A stretch of DNA of 39,821 nt, taken from NCBI GenBank assembly GCA_910587165.1, contig CAJUKP010000020.1:1-39821 (forward strand), written 5' to 3'. A model generated the notes under the pieces. It made no database searches, had not been told where the DNA came from, and saw nothing but the letters and a program-made list of their open reading frames with translations. Of the stretch, positions 15,130-24,125 are shown one piece after another. The position numbers and the translations under genes were made by a program. Source of the DNA: an uncultured Duncaniella sp. Its GTDB lineage: Bacteria; Bacteroidota; Bacteroidia; Bacteroidales; Muribaculaceae. The stretch's first letter is position 1, and every line of letters begins with the position of its first letter.

Positions 15130-18100
15130 TCAGTCGTTTATGCTGAAACTGTAGTTTTCATCGTTGAGCGCGTCGATGAGACGGCGTGTGATCGGCACTC
15201 TCCGCGATGAGTGGAGCTTGAGGGAACGGTTGATCCCGGGATCGAACAGACGGAAGGCGAGTTCTCCGCCTTCGCGTCCGCCGCCGGATGTCATCTCCTC
15301 CTCAAGTATATCCTTGAGCTGGCGGGTGAGGCGGGGGGTGTCGAGCTCGATGGTGATGGAGTGGACAAGCGAGCCCTTCACCTCGTCGAGCAGTTTGATA
15401 TTCTTGATATTGAACCGCAGGTCGGAGTCGGCGAAACGTCTCTGATACTGTCCGGTGATGAGGATAGGGGTGCCGGGTATTCCGAAATTGCGGAAATCAA
15501 TGAAAGTCTGGCCGAACATCATGAACTCCACCGACCCGGTATAGTCTTCGATCTTCAGTATTCCGAACATACCTTTCTTTCCCTGCCGTTGCTGGAAGTC
15601 CACCACCATTCCTCCGAGAGTGATGTCGGCGCCCTCCACGGGTTCGGCTTCGTTGAACCCCTTGATGGTCCGTGTGCCGTAGTTGAGATCCATATAGTAG
15701 GGGTCGAGCGGATGGGCCGAGAGATACATCCCCACAAGTTCGCGCTCTTTCTCGAGCCGCTGGGCCGGGATTCCGTCGGGGGCGGGGGTGACGGGCGGAC
15801 GCCCGGCTGTCGACATCTCGGCATCGTCGCCGAAGAGCGACATGGCCGACGACATACGGTCGTTCTGGAAAGCCTGTCCGTAGCGCACCACCGATTCGGC
15901 GAAGGTCTCGCCTCTGGCATTCTCGTAGAAGAAATCCTCACGTTTCATATCCTTGAAGCTGTCCAGGGCTCCGGCATTGACGAGGTTTTCGAGCGTGCGG
16001 CGGTTGATGCTTCCCGCGGGCACTCGTTCTACGAGATCGTAGACGCTTTCAAACGGGCCGTTGGCGGTGCGTTCGTCTATGATGGCTTTGACCACGCTCT
16101 CGCCCACACCCTTGATGGCCGCGAGTCCGAAGCGTATGTCGCCGTGGGAGTTCACACCGAATTCCATGAACGACTCGTTGATGTCGGGGCCGAGTACCTT
16201 GATCTTCATGCGTTTGCACTCGTCCATGAATCCGGTGAGCTTGGTGATGTCCGAGCGGTTGCGCGTGAGGATGGCCGCCATGTATTCGGGCGGATAGTTG
16301 GCCTTCAGCCAGGCTGTCTGGTAGGCCACCCATGAATAGCAGGTGGCGTGGCTCTTGTTGAAGGCGTATGATGCGAACTTTTTCCAGTCCTCCCATATCT
16401 TCGAGAGCACTTTCGGATCATGGCCGTTCTCCTGGCCACCTTTGATGAAGAGCCCCTCCAGTTCGTTCATCTTGTCGATGAGCTTCTTGCCCATCGCCTT
16501 TCTCAGCGTGTCGCTCTGGCCGCGGGTGAAGTTGGCCAGCAATCTCGACAGGAGCATGACCTGCTCCTGATAGACCGTCACCCCGTATGTGTCCTTGAGA
16601 TATTTCTCCATGATGGGAATATCGTAGGTGATGGGGCTGCGGCCATGCTTGCGCGCGATGAAGTCGGGGATATAGTCCATGGGCCCCGGACGGTAGAGGG
16701 CGTTCATGGCTATGAGATCCTCGAATGTGGAGGGCTGGAGCTCCCGCAGGTATTTTTGCATTCCGGCAGACTCGAACTGGAATGTTCCGGTGGTGTTGCC
16801 GGCGCAATATAGCTCGTAGGTCTTGGGATCGGATATGTCTATGGTGTCGATATCGACGTCGATACCTTTGGTCAGTTTTATGTTGTGGATGGCCTCCTTG
16901 ATGATCGAGAGGGTCTTTAGACCGAGGAAGTCCATCTTGATCAGACCGGTGTCCTCGATTATCGAGCCTTCATATTGCGTGACTATGATTTTGTCGTTGC
17001 CCGATGCGCCGGGGTTTTTGTCGACAGCCGTCGCCACAGGTACCCAGTCGGTGATCGGATCACGGCAGATGATCACGCCGCAGGCATGGACTCCGGTGTT
17101 GCGCACGTTTCCCTCAAGCCTCCGGGCATATTCGAGGGTTTCGGTGATGAGAGGATTCGATGAGTTGAGTTCCGGAGAGAATTCCGGCACATACTTGTAG
17201 CAGTTGCCCAGATTTGTCTTGAGGGTCTTGCCGTCCGGCCCGTCGGGCATACGCTTCGGCACGAGGTTGGCCAGGCGGTTGGCCTCGGGGAGAGGGAGCT
17301 GCTCCACACGGGCCACATCCTTGATGGCGCTCTTGGCGGCCATGGTGCCGAAGGTGATGATGTGGGCCACCTTCTCCTCGCCGTAGCGCTGGGTCACGTA
17401 GTGGAGCACGTCGGCGCGGCCGTCATCGTCAAAGTCAACGTCGATATCGGGGAGCGAGATTCGGTCAGGGTTGAGGAATCGTTCGAACAGAAGGTCATAT
17501 TTGATGGGATCCACCTGTGTGATGCCGAGGCAATATGCCACCACGCTTCCGGCCGCCGATCCACGTCCGGGACCCACCGAGACGCCCAGTTTGCTGCGGG
17601 CCACATTGATGAAGTCCTGCACGATGAGGAAGTAGCCCGGGAAACCCATGGTCTTCATGATGTAGAGCTCGAACTTTATCCGCTCCTCCAGCTCGGCGGT
17701 CAGCGGGGAGCCATAGCGGCGTTCCGCGCCCTCGTAGGCGAGTTTCGACAGGTAGTCGGCCTCGAACTTTATGCGGTAGAGCTTGTCATATCCCCCGAGT
17801 TTGTCAATCTTCTTCTGCGCGTCCTCGGGCGACAGCACTACATTGCCGTTCTCGTCGCGGGTGAACTCGTCAAACAGTTCCTGCTCTGTGATCCGCGAGC
17901 GGTATTCCTCCTCGGTGCCGAAATCCTCGGGTATCTCGAAGAACGGCATGATAGGGGAGTGGTCTATCGAATAGGTCTCGCACTTGCCGAGAATCTCCAG
18001 TGTGTTCTCCAGCGCCTCCGGCAGATCGGGAAACACCTCGGCCATCTCCTTCTGCGACTTGAACCATTCCTGCTTCGTGTAGCGCATACGGTCCGGATCC

Positions 18101-18954
18101 ACCAGATAATTGTTGGTGGAGATGCAGATGAGGCGGTCATGCGCTTCGGCATCCTCGGCGTTGATGAAGTGGGAGTCGTTGGTGCAGATGATCTTTATGC
18201 CGTTGCGGCGCGCGAGGTCGATGAGCACGGGGTTGACCCGCTCCTGCTCCTGGAATGTCTCGCGGTTGGCTCCCGGGACATCCGTGCGGTGGCGCTGCAG
18301 CTCTATGTAATAGTCGTCGCCGAACACACTCTTGAACCACTGCACCTGTTTCTCAGCCTCCTCTATCTGGCCCGTGGCGATAAGGCGCGGAATCTCCCCG
18401 CCAAGACAGGCCGAGCACACTATCAGACCTTCTCTGTGGGCGGCAAGAGCCTCCTTGTCGGTTCGGGGGTGGTGATAGAACCCGTCCGTATGGGCCTGTG
18501 ACACTATCTTGATCAGATTCTTGTAGCCCGTAAGATTCTTGGCCAGCACCACAAGGTGGCGACCCTTGTCGGTCTTGTCGGAGCGGTCGGTGAGCTTCCC
18601 CTTGGCCACATACATCTCGCAGCCGAATATGGGTTTGAAGCGCAACACCTCCTCATAGTGGGCTATATCAGCCTCCACCTCGGGCCGGATCTTCTCGGCT
18701 TCTTCAGGAGATGCTTCCTCCAGACGCTTGCGCGCGTCGGCGATTTTCCCCTTATACTTTCCCTTGAGCTTGCCGACATAATTTGACAGCTCCTTCACCC
18801 CGAACATATTTCCATGATCGGTGAGGGCGAAACCGGGCATACCGAGCGCGATGGCCTTGTCGACAAGGCCGGTCACTGACGCCTGCCCGTCGAGAAGCGA
18901 ATACTGGCTATGGACGTGGAGATGAACGAACTGTGGAGTATCTGACTGACTCAT
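15130..18954 (-). CDS. dnaE: DNA polymerase III alpha subunit
   Basis: The 1274-residue protein is longer than the Escherichia coli enzyme (1160), as usual in Bacteroidetes. The N-terminal PHP domain keeps metal-binding motifs (HLHVHSQYSLLDG, ALTDHGNMFG, NDSHF), so it may retain a working 3'-5' proofreading-type site. The polymerase catalytic aspartates are in LPDIDVDFDD and in IKMDFLGLKTL. Later come the helix-hairpin-helix region and an OB fold (ITLGGMVVDFQQRQGKKGMF). It replicates the chromosome with the sliding clamp. It starts at ATG 18954 with a -7 element at 19000-18993 and is followed by trxA. Confidence 0.98.
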   Translation of the reverse strand: MSQSDTPQFVHLHVHSQYSLLDGQASVTGLVDKAIALGMPGFALTDHGNMFGVKELSNYVGKLKGKYKGKIADARKRLEEASPEEAEKIRPEVEADIAHYEEVLRFKPIFGCEMYVAKGKLTDRSDKTDKGRHLVVLAKNLTGYKNLIKIVSQAHTDGFYHHPRTDKEALAAHREGLIVCSACLGGEIPRLIATGQIEEAEKQVQWFKSVFGDDYYIELQRHRTDVPGANRETFQEQERVNPVLIDLARRNGIKIICTNDSHFINAEDAEAHDRLICISTNNYLVDPDRMRYTKQEWFKSQKEMAEVFPDLPEALENTLEILGKCETYSIDHSPIMPFFEIPEDFGTEEEYRSRITEQELFDEFTRDENGNVVLSPEDAQKKIDKLGGYDKLYRIKFEADYLSKLAYEGAERRYGSPLTAELEERIKFELYIMKTMGFPGYFLIVQDFINVARSKLGVSVGPGRGSAAGSVVAYCLGITQVDPIKYDLLFERFLNPDRISLPDIDVDFDDDGRADVLHYVTQRYGEEKVAHIITFGTMAAKSAIKDVARVEQLPLPEANRLANLVPKRMPDGPDGKTLKTNLGNCYKYVPEFSPELNSSNPLITETLEYARRLEGNVRNTGVHACGVIICRDPITDWVPVATAVDKNPGASGNDKIIVTQYEGSIIEDTGLIKMDFLGLKTLSIIKEAIHNIKLTKGIDVDIDTIDISDPKTYELYCAGNTTGTFQFESAGMQKYLRELQPSTFEDLIAMNALYRPGPMDYIPDFIARKHGRSPITYDIPIMEKYLKDTYGVTVYQEQVMLLSRLLANFTRGQSDTLRKAMGKKLIDKMNELEGLFIKGGQENGHDPKVLSKIWEDWKKFASYAFNKSHATCYSWVAYQTAWLKANYPPEYMAAILTRNRSDITKLTGFMDECKRMKIKVLGPDINESFMEFGVNSHGDIRFGLAAIKGVGESVVKAIIDERTANGPFESVYDLVERVPAGSINRRTLENLVNAGALDSFKDMKREDFFYENARGETFAESVVRYGQAFQNDRMSSAMSLFGDDAEMSTAGRPPVTPAPDGIPAQRLEKERELVGMYLSAHPLDPYYMDLNYGTRTIKGFNEAEPVEGADITLGGMVVDFQQRQGKKGMFGILKIEDYTGSVEFMMFGQTFIDFRNFGIPGTPILITGQYQRRFADSDLRFNIKNIKLLDEVKGSLVHSITIELDTPRLTRQLKDILEEEMTSGGGREGGELAFRLFDPGINRSLKLHSSRRVPITRRLIDALNDENYSFSIND

Positions 18955-18992
18955 GGTAAACGGAGGGGTGGATTATGAGTGAAAAACAGAGC

Positions 18993-19000
18993 CAAAGTTA
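18993..19000 (-). promoter_or_regulatory. -7 element for dnaE
   Basis: Minus strand TAACTTTG, 38 bases before the dnaE ATG; no clear TTG partner. Confidence 0.5.
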
Positions 19001-19064
19001 CTCAAAAAACCTCATATCCACCCCCTAAAAAATGCTAAAAAACAGATCGGGCCTTTCTGTCGGT

Positions 19065-20564
19065 CTACTTCTCCTCCCTGACATTCCTGACACCCTCGCC
19101 GCGGGTGATTTTCTCGCCGGGGGTGGTGACGGTGACGTTGCGCAGGGTCAGGCCGTCGACATGGTTGAGCTCGATCCCTTTGTCGGCACGGAACATTGAA
19201 TTGGTGATCACCACATTCTTCATGGGCATCTCCGGGAGGCCGTTGAAGAGGGCCGCGCGTCCGGCGTGGCGGCAGGTCACATCGTTGATGTAGATATTAC
19301 GGAACGAAGGGGTCTCCTCGCTGACGGGAGGTACCGGCGCTCCCGGCTTTATTCCATAATAGAGGTCGAATATGAGTGCATCGCCGGGGATGTCGGTCAT
19401 CTTGATGTTGTCCACGTAGATATCCTCCACGATGCCTCCGCGTCCGCGGGTCGACTTGAAACGCAGGCCCACGTCGGTGCCGATGAACACACAGTTTCTC
19501 ACGGCTATGTCCTTGCATCCGCCTGACATTTCCGAGCCGATCACGAATCCTCCGTGACCGTGATAGACGGTGCAGCCTTCGATGAGCACATTGGAGCATG
19601 GGATGCCGCGGTCACGGCCGTCCTTGTCCTTTCCCGATTTGATGCAGATGGCGTCGTCGCCCACATCGAAGCGGCTGTTGACCACCAGGACATCCGTACA
19701 CGACTCGATGTCCACGCCGTCGCCGTTCTGGGCAAACCAGGGATTGCGCACGTTCACATTGTCGATGATGAGGTTCTCGCACAGCAGAGGGTGGAGATTC
19801 CATGCCGGGGAGTTCTCGAACGTGGCGTCCTTGAGCATGACGTTGCGGCATCTCACGAACGAGAGCAGCACGGGGCGGAGGTAGTCGTGGGCATACTCCA
19901 CGGTAGCCTTGTCGCCGTGGTGGACGGCTGCCTGCTTCTCCTTGTCGCCATATATCTCGCGTATCCTTTCGTTGGGAAACCAGATGTCACCCTTCTCGTT
20001 GACACATCCTGTCTTTAGGAGCGCTTTCCATTGTCCTTCGGTCATCTTCCCCTTCTTCACGGGACGCCATTTCTGACCGTTGCCGTTGAAGGTTCCGTCG
20101 CCGGTGATGGCTATGTCGTGTTTCCCGATGGCATAGAGCGGCGACATGGCGCGGTGGGTGGTCAGTCCCTCCCAGTCGGAGGCCACGACCGGATAGTCGG
20201 CCAGATTCTCGCTGAAAAGCACGAGCGCTCCACGCTCCAGATGCAGCTCTATGTTGCTCTCGAACTGTATGGGGCCTGTGTACCATATTCCCTCGGGCAC
20301 TGTCAGGCGTCCACCTCCTTTGGCGGCGAGATGGCTCATGGCCTTGGCGAAGGCTTCGGTGTTGAGGGTCACTCCGTCGCTGCATCCGCCGAAATCGGCT
20401 ATCGAGACTTCATGTCCGGGTATGGACGGGGCTGTGACAGTCTTGAGCTTGATGGGCAGACGGGTGTAGAAACTGCTGTAGTCGGTGGTGTGTGCCAGGG
20501 CCGGAATGAGGGCCAGACACATTGCTGCTGCCGCGATTATGGAGCGGAACGTTGGGATTTTCAT
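19065..20564 (-). CDS. Exported GH28-family glycoside hydrolase (polygalacturonase-like)
   Basis: The 499-residue protein has a signal peptide (about 1-24, ending ALA-HTTDY) and a right-handed beta-helix with the GH28 catalytic motifs in order: NGDGVD (280-285), GDD (302-304), GHGGF (336-340) and RFKSTRGRGG (368-377). The three catalytic aspartates (D282 or D285, D303, D304) and the His are kept. The family cleaves galacturonic acid linkages in pectin and rhamnogalacturonan; exact substrate cannot be told. No SusC/SusD pair is near, so it is an isolated CAZyme rather than part of a visible PUL. It has its own promoter at 20630-20600. Confidence 0.92.
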   Translation of the reverse strand: MKIPTFRSIIAAAAMCLALIPALAHTTDYSSFYTRLPIKLKTVTAPSIPGHEVSIADFGGCSDGVTLNTEAFAKAMSHLAAKGGGRLTVPEGIWYTGPIQFESNIELHLERGALVLFSENLADYPVVASDWEGLTTHRAMSPLYAIGKHDIAITGDGTFNGNGQKWRPVKKGKMTEGQWKALLKTGCVNEKGDIWFPNERIREIYGDKEKQAAVHHGDKATVEYAHDYLRPVLLSFVRCRNVMLKDATFENSPAWNLHPLLCENLIIDNVNVRNPWFAQNGDGVDIESCTDVLVVNSRFDVGDDAICIKSGKDKDGRDRGIPCSNVLIEGCTVYHGHGGFVIGSEMSGGCKDIAVRNCVFIGTDVGLRFKSTRGRGGIVEDIYVDNIKMTDIPGDALIFDLYYGIKPGAPVPPVSEETPSFRNIYINDVTCRHAGRAALFNGLPEMPMKNVVITNSMFRADKGIELNHVDGLTLRNVTVTTPGEKITRGEGVRNVREEK

Positions 20565-20599
20565 GACAATGGATTATTGGTTGTTGGGTAATTCAGCCT

Positions 20600-20630
20600 C
20601 AAATTTACATACTTTTTCTGATAATGGCAA
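20600..20630 (-). promoter_or_regulatory. Promoter of the GH28 gene
   Basis: Minus strand TTG (20630-20628), 20-base spacer, TAAATTTG (20607-20600), 36 bases before the ATG. Confidence 0.75.
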
Positions 20631-20744
20631 AAAGAACGGTCTTGACAGGTCTGTGCGCCATGATGCGCGGGGCAGCATGAAAAACTTTTTGACCCTTGTG
20701 CCAACTTTTGCTCGTTTGTTTCCCTTTTACTCCTCCTTAATTTG

Positions 20745-20752
20745 TAATTTTG
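20745..20752 (+). promoter_or_regulatory. -7 element placed for a leaderless transporter mRNA
   Basis: TAATTTTG ends 4 bases before the ATG at 20757. With the usual distance from this element, transcription would start at or next to the A of the start codon. The only TTG upstream is 26 bases away, longer than normal. Confidence 0.5.
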
Positions 20753-20756
20753 CGGA

Positions 20757-22190
20757 ATGAATCAGGAAAACAATCAGGTGAAACTTGGCTTCTGGGGTCT
20801 GACCGCCATCACGTTCGGCATGATGGTAGGGGCCGGTATCTATAATATCCCTCAGAATATGTCGGCCGGAGCCGGCCTCGGAGCGGTGATGATAGCATGG
20901 CTGATAACGGCCGTGGGGATGCTGCTGCTTGTGGCGACGTTCAAGACTCTTGCCGACCGACGCCCTGATCTCAATGCCGGCATCTATCAGTATGCCCAGG
21001 CCGGATGGGGCAATTTCGCAGGATTCAGCATCGCGTGGGGCTACTGGCTGTGCACCTGTTTCGCCAACATTGCCTATGCCGTGATGCTCAACGACGCCTT
21101 CGGTGCATTCTTCCCGGTGATGATCGACAACGGAGCCTCGGAGATCCTCTTCGGCTCGTTGCTGATATGGATCATGTTTCTGATCGTGCGCAACGGGATG
21201 CGCACAGCCAAGAATGTCAACAACATACTCGCCGCCGTCAAGGTGGTGGTGATCCTCGCCATCATAGCCCTCCTTGCCGTCAATGTGAGGATGGGTATGT
21301 TCACGCGCGACTTCTGGGGCTCGCCGGGGATGGACGGCAATCTCGGCGATCAGATAAGGAGCACCATGCTCGTCACCCTGTGGTGCTTCATCGGCATCGA
21401 GGGAGCCGTGATGATGTCGGCGCGGGCCCGCAGGGCCGCTGATGTCGGACGCGCGGGAATCATGGGCTTCTTCATCGCGTGGCTCATGTATATATTGGTG
21501 TCCGTACTGTGTTTCGGCATAATGAACCAGAGGGAGCTTGCCGGTCTCGACAACCCTTCTGTAGCCTACGTGCTCAGGGAGTCCATCGGTCCGTGGGCCT
21601 ATTGGCTGGTGATCGGAGCCGTGATCGTGTCGCTGCTCGGCGGATGGGTATCGTGGACTCTTGTCACGGCCCAGATACCCTATGAGGCCGCCTCGGTCGG
21701 CATCCTTCCGCGTCGCTTCCTTCGTCTCAACAGTCATGGTATGCCCACGGCCGGACTCGTGGTCTCTTCCGTGATCATGCAGCTCTTCCTCCTTCTCGTG
21801 GTCGCTGCCAAGGATGTCTATCTGGCCGCTTTGAGCATCACGGGCATGATGGTGCTTCCGGCCTACCTGATGAGTGCCGTCTATCTGTGGAAATCCACCC
21901 TCGGACACTCGCGTCTGGGCCAGCTCTCGCGCCGCCGCAACATGAGATTCCGCATCACCGCCATCGCCTGCACTTTCTTCTGTCTGTGGATGATCTATGC
22001 CGGAGGCCTGGGCCTTCTCCTGCTCACCTCCATCTTCTATCTTTGCGGGCTTCCATTCTTCGTCAGTGCGCGGCGGGAATCCGGCGGCCCCATGTTCACA
22101 CCTCGCGAGAGGCTTCTGGCCGCCGGCCTGCTCCTCTGTGCCATAATCTCGGTCATCCTCCTCGCCACCGGCAGCATCGAAGGCATATAG
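20757..22190 (+). CDS. APC-superfamily amino acid antiporter (basic amino acid/polyamine type)
   Basis: The 477-residue protein has about 12 membrane helices. The first contains the substrate-site motif GMMVGAGIYNIPQNMSAGAG (about 21-40), typical of the basic amino acid/polyamine antiporter branch (ArcD/AdiC/CadB relatives), and helix 6 contains LWCFIGIEGAVMMSARAR. Such proteins exchange arginine, ornithine, lysine or related amines; the exact pair is not readable. The start MNQENNQVKLGFWG fits the family; the next Met lies inside helix 1. The promoter element almost touches the ATG. It is a single-gene unit ahead of metK, which has its own promoter. Confidence 0.9.
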   Translation: MNQENNQVKLGFWGLTAITFGMMVGAGIYNIPQNMSAGAGLGAVMIAWLITAVGMLLLVATFKTLADRRPDLNAGIYQYAQAGWGNFAGFSIAWGYWLCTCFANIAYAVMLNDAFGAFFPVMIDNGASEILFGSLLIWIMFLIVRNGMRTAKNVNNILAAVKVVVILAIIALLAVNVRMGMFTRDFWGSPGMDGNLGDQIRSTMLVTLWCFIGIEGAVMMSARARRAADVGRAGIMGFFIAWLMYILVSVLCFGIMNQRELAGLDNPSVAYVLRESIGPWAYWLVIGAVIVSLLGGWVSWTLVTAQIPYEAASVGILPRRFLRLNSHGMPTAGLVVSSVIMQLFLLLVVAAKDVYLAALSITGMMVLPAYLMSAVYLWKSTLGHSRLGQLSRRRNMRFRITAIACTFFCLWMIYAGGLGLLLLTSIFYLCGLPFFVSARRESGGPMFTPRERLLAAGLLLCAIISVILLATGSIEGI

Positions 22191-22242
22191 GGAAAAGATC
22201 CTGCCGGGGACTTCACTTCTGATGACTATGCCAAAAAAAGTT

Positions 22243-22272
22243 TTGCCGTCTCGGATAAAATGCCTACCTTTG
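22243..22272 (+). promoter_or_regulatory. Promoter of metK
   Basis: TTG (22243-22245), 19-base spacer, TACCTTTG (22265-22272). The transcript would start near 22277 and carry a leader of about 285 bases. Confidence 0.8.
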
Positions 22273-22286
22273 CGCCATCGAAAGAT

Positions 22287-22339
22287 AAGTGGACAAATTT
22301 GGCTGCTTGCAACCACTTCAAAAAATGCTAAAACTGCCC
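22287..22339 (+). ncRNA. SAM-II (metA-motif) riboswitch aptamer in the metK leader
   Basis: The element begins about ten bases after the predicted transcription start. P1 pairs AAGTGG (22287-22292) with CCACTT (22313-22318). The first loop holds ATTTGGCTGCTTGCAA, with the conserved ATTT and CTTGCA of SAM-II; the A-rich linker is followed by the conserved GCTAAA (22327-22332). GGC in the loop (22301-22303) can pair with GCC (22336-22338), giving the H-type pseudoknot. SAM-II binds S-adenosylmethionine and lowers expression of methionine and SAM genes, which fits metK. I know the consensus from memory; a covariance search was not possible. Confidence 0.8.
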
Positions 22340-22563
22340 TTTGCCTCCTTTTGATGGACGGTTGAGGTTTTCACCGGTTTTCCCCCTTCATTCCGCCTTG
22401 CGCGTGGCCGGGGAAATGTGTGATTGGTTTTTTAGAGGTTTACATTCCCGCCGTGCTCCGCCTGAAAGCCGGGGTATTCCGGAGGGGGAATGGGAAATGT
22501 TGAGGCAGCCGTGTCCGTTATCTCCGACACCTGTTTCGATATTTTTTTATACCCAGAAAGATC
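22340..22563 (+). other. Long metK leader between aptamer and start codon
   Basis: No gene is supported in these 224 bases. A GC-rich hairpin is possible between ATTCCCGCC (from 22444) and GGGGGAAT (near 22491). Farther on, a short GTGTC/GACAC hairpin (22511-22530) is followed by a T7 run (22542-22548), which could be an attenuator. SAM-II more often sits close to the ribosome binding site, so the control mechanism here is open. Confidence 0.5.
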
Positions 22564-23886
22564 ATGAATACCTATCTCTTCACATCCGAATCAGTATCGG
22601 AAGGCCATCCCGACAAAGTGGCCGACCAGATTTCCGACGCCGTACTCGACGAATTTCTCGCCCGCGACCCTTCATCGAAGGTTGCTTGTGAGACTCTTGT
22701 CACCACCGGTCAGGTCATAATTGCCGGAGAGGTCAAGAGCAACGCTTATATCGACCTCATGGATGTCACCCGTGAGGTCATCAAGAACATCGGCTATGAC
22801 CGCTCGGAGCTTAAATTTGACGGTGAGGCCTGCGGCGTGTTCTCAGCCCTTCACGAGCAGAGTGCCGACATCAACCGCGGCGTGGAGCGCGAGCAGCTCG
22901 AAGGACAGGGTGCCGGCGACCAGGGCATGATGTTCGGCTATGCCTGTGCCGAGACCCCCGACTATATGCCCCTCACCCTTGACCTGTCACACCGCCTCCT
23001 GCGCGAGCTCGCCCACATACGCCGCGAGGGCGCCGTGATGACATACGAGGTTGATGGTCGTCCACGCACATATCTGCGGCCCGACTCAAAGAGTCAGGTG
23101 ACGGTGGAATATGACTCCGACAACCGCCCCCTGCGTGTCGACACCATCGTGATCTCCACCCAGCACGACGAATTCATAACCCCCGCCGAGGGGCAGACCC
23201 AGGCCGAGGCTGATGAGCAGATGCGTCTCCGCATCGAGCAGGATGTCCGTGACATCCTCGTGCCGCGTGTCAAGGCCCAGCTCCCGGCCGAAGTGGCCGC
23301 CCTCATAGGCGATGATTACAGACTTCTGGTCAACCCCACCGGAAAGTTCGTGATCGGCGGCCCGCACGGCGACACCGGCCTGACCGGCCGGAAAATCATT
23401 GTCGACACCTACGGAGGCCGCGGTGCACATGGTGGCGGTGCCTTCTCCGGAAAGGATCCCTCCAAGGTCGACCGTTCGGCTGCCTATGCTGCCCGTCACA
23501 TAGCCAAAAATCTTGTCGCTGCCGGTGTGGCCCGCGAGGTGTTGGTGCAGGTGGCCTATGCCATCGGTAAAGCCGAGCCCGTGAGTCTGTGCATAAACAC
23601 CTACGGCACTTCACGGGTGTCTCTCACCGACCGTGAGATTGCCGACAAGGTTCTCTCCATGCCATGCTTCGACATGACCCCTTATGCTATAGAAAAGCGT
23701 TTCAACCTGCGCCAGCCAATCTACCGCGAGACCGCAAGCTATGGTCACATGGGCCGTCAGCCCCGAGTAGTCACCAAACGCTTCCATTCAAAGTATGAGC
23801 CGGAGGTGGTGAAGGAGGTCGAACTCTTCACCTGGGAGAAGCTTGACGCTGTGGATGAGGTGAAGAAAGCCTTCGGAATTGCATAA
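22564..23886 (+). CDS. metK: S-adenosylmethionine synthetase
   Basis: The 440-residue enzyme makes SAM from methionine and ATP in the cytoplasm. Family motifs are present: GHPDKVADQISDAVLDEFL (14-32), GAGDQGMMFGYA, and the glycine-rich GGGAFSGKDPSKVDRSAAY. It is longer than the usual 380-400 residues, as in many Bacteroidetes, because of an insertion around the middle (EFITPAEGQTQAEADEQMRL region) and C-terminal additions. A SAM-II type aptamer in its leader makes feedback by its own product likely. The tRNA-Glu downstream has its own promoter. Confidence 0.97.
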   Translation: MNTYLFTSESVSEGHPDKVADQISDAVLDEFLARDPSSKVACETLVTTGQVIIAGEVKSNAYIDLMDVTREVIKNIGYDRSELKFDGEACGVFSALHEQSADINRGVEREQLEGQGAGDQGMMFGYACAETPDYMPLTLDLSHRLLRELAHIRREGAVMTYEVDGRPRTYLRPDSKSQVTVEYDSDNRPLRVDTIVISTQHDEFITPAEGQTQAEADEQMRLRIEQDVRDILVPRVKAQLPAEVAALIGDDYRLLVNPTGKFVIGGPHGDTGLTGRKIIVDTYGGRGAHGGGAFSGKDPSKVDRSAAYAARHIAKNLVAAGVAREVLVQVAYAIGKAEPVSLCINTYGTSRVSLTDREIADKVLSMPCFDMTPYAIEKRFNLRQPIYRETASYGHMGRQPRVVTKRFHSKYEPEVVKEVELFTWEKLDAVDEVKKAFGIA

Positions 23887-23920
23887 TGTGTTAAAATAGT
23901 GTTAAAACAGCGGGCGGCTA

Positions 23921-23951
23921 TTGCATGGTTTCAGAAATCGTCGTAACTTTG
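23921..23951 (+). promoter_or_regulatory. Promoter of tRNA-Glu(CTC)
   Basis: TTG (23921-23923), 20-base spacer, TAACTTTG (23944-23951), about 43 bases before the tRNA. Confidence 0.8.
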
Positions 23952-23993
23952 CATCGCAAAACAAGGGAAGCTCCCTTGATAAATAGAATGCAA

Positions 23994-24066
23994 GGCGATT
24001 TAGTGTAGAGGCCTAGCACGCCGCCCTCTCACGGCGGAAACCCGGGTTCGAATCCCGGATTCGCTA
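23994..24066 (+). tRNA. tRNA-Glu (anticodon CTC)
   Basis: The anticodon arm CCGCC-CTCTCAC-GGCGG gives anticodon CTC and is the same as the Escherichia coli tRNA-Glu arm except for the wobble base. The T arm is CCGGGTTCGAATCCCGG and the D loop has GG. The acceptor GGCGATT/ATTCGCT has one T-T mismatch (pair 6-67). No CCA is encoded. It reads GAG codons, complementing the TTC tRNAs near the window start. Confidence 0.93.
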
Positions 24067-24069
24067 CAC

Positions 24070-24115
24070 AAGCAGAAGAGGAGGTATCGACAAGATACCT
24101 CCTCTTCTGCTTTTT
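24070..24115 (+). terminator. Terminator of tRNA-Glu(CTC)
   Basis: A perfect stem of about 19 bp (GCAGAAGAGGAGGTATC / GATACCTCCTCTTCTGC, loop GACAA) is followed by TTTTT. Confidence 0.93.
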
Positions 24116-24125
24116 CAGTAATCAA

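Noticed and set aside
17362..18501. A 379-codon plus-strand frame opposite dnaE
   Set aside because: It is antisense to a region of dnaE with conserved motifs and gives no recognisable protein.
20727..22316. A 529-codon open frame on the minus strand across the amino acid transporter
   Set aside because: Its translation is rich in His, Gly, Asp and Glu with no domain pattern, while the plus strand gives a clean 12-helix transporter. It is an antisense shadow in GC-rich sequence.
22341..22691. A 116-codon frame in the metK leader running into metK in another frame
   Set aside because: It starts at TTG, has no recognisable protein pattern and overlaps metK. The region is better explained as an RNA leader.
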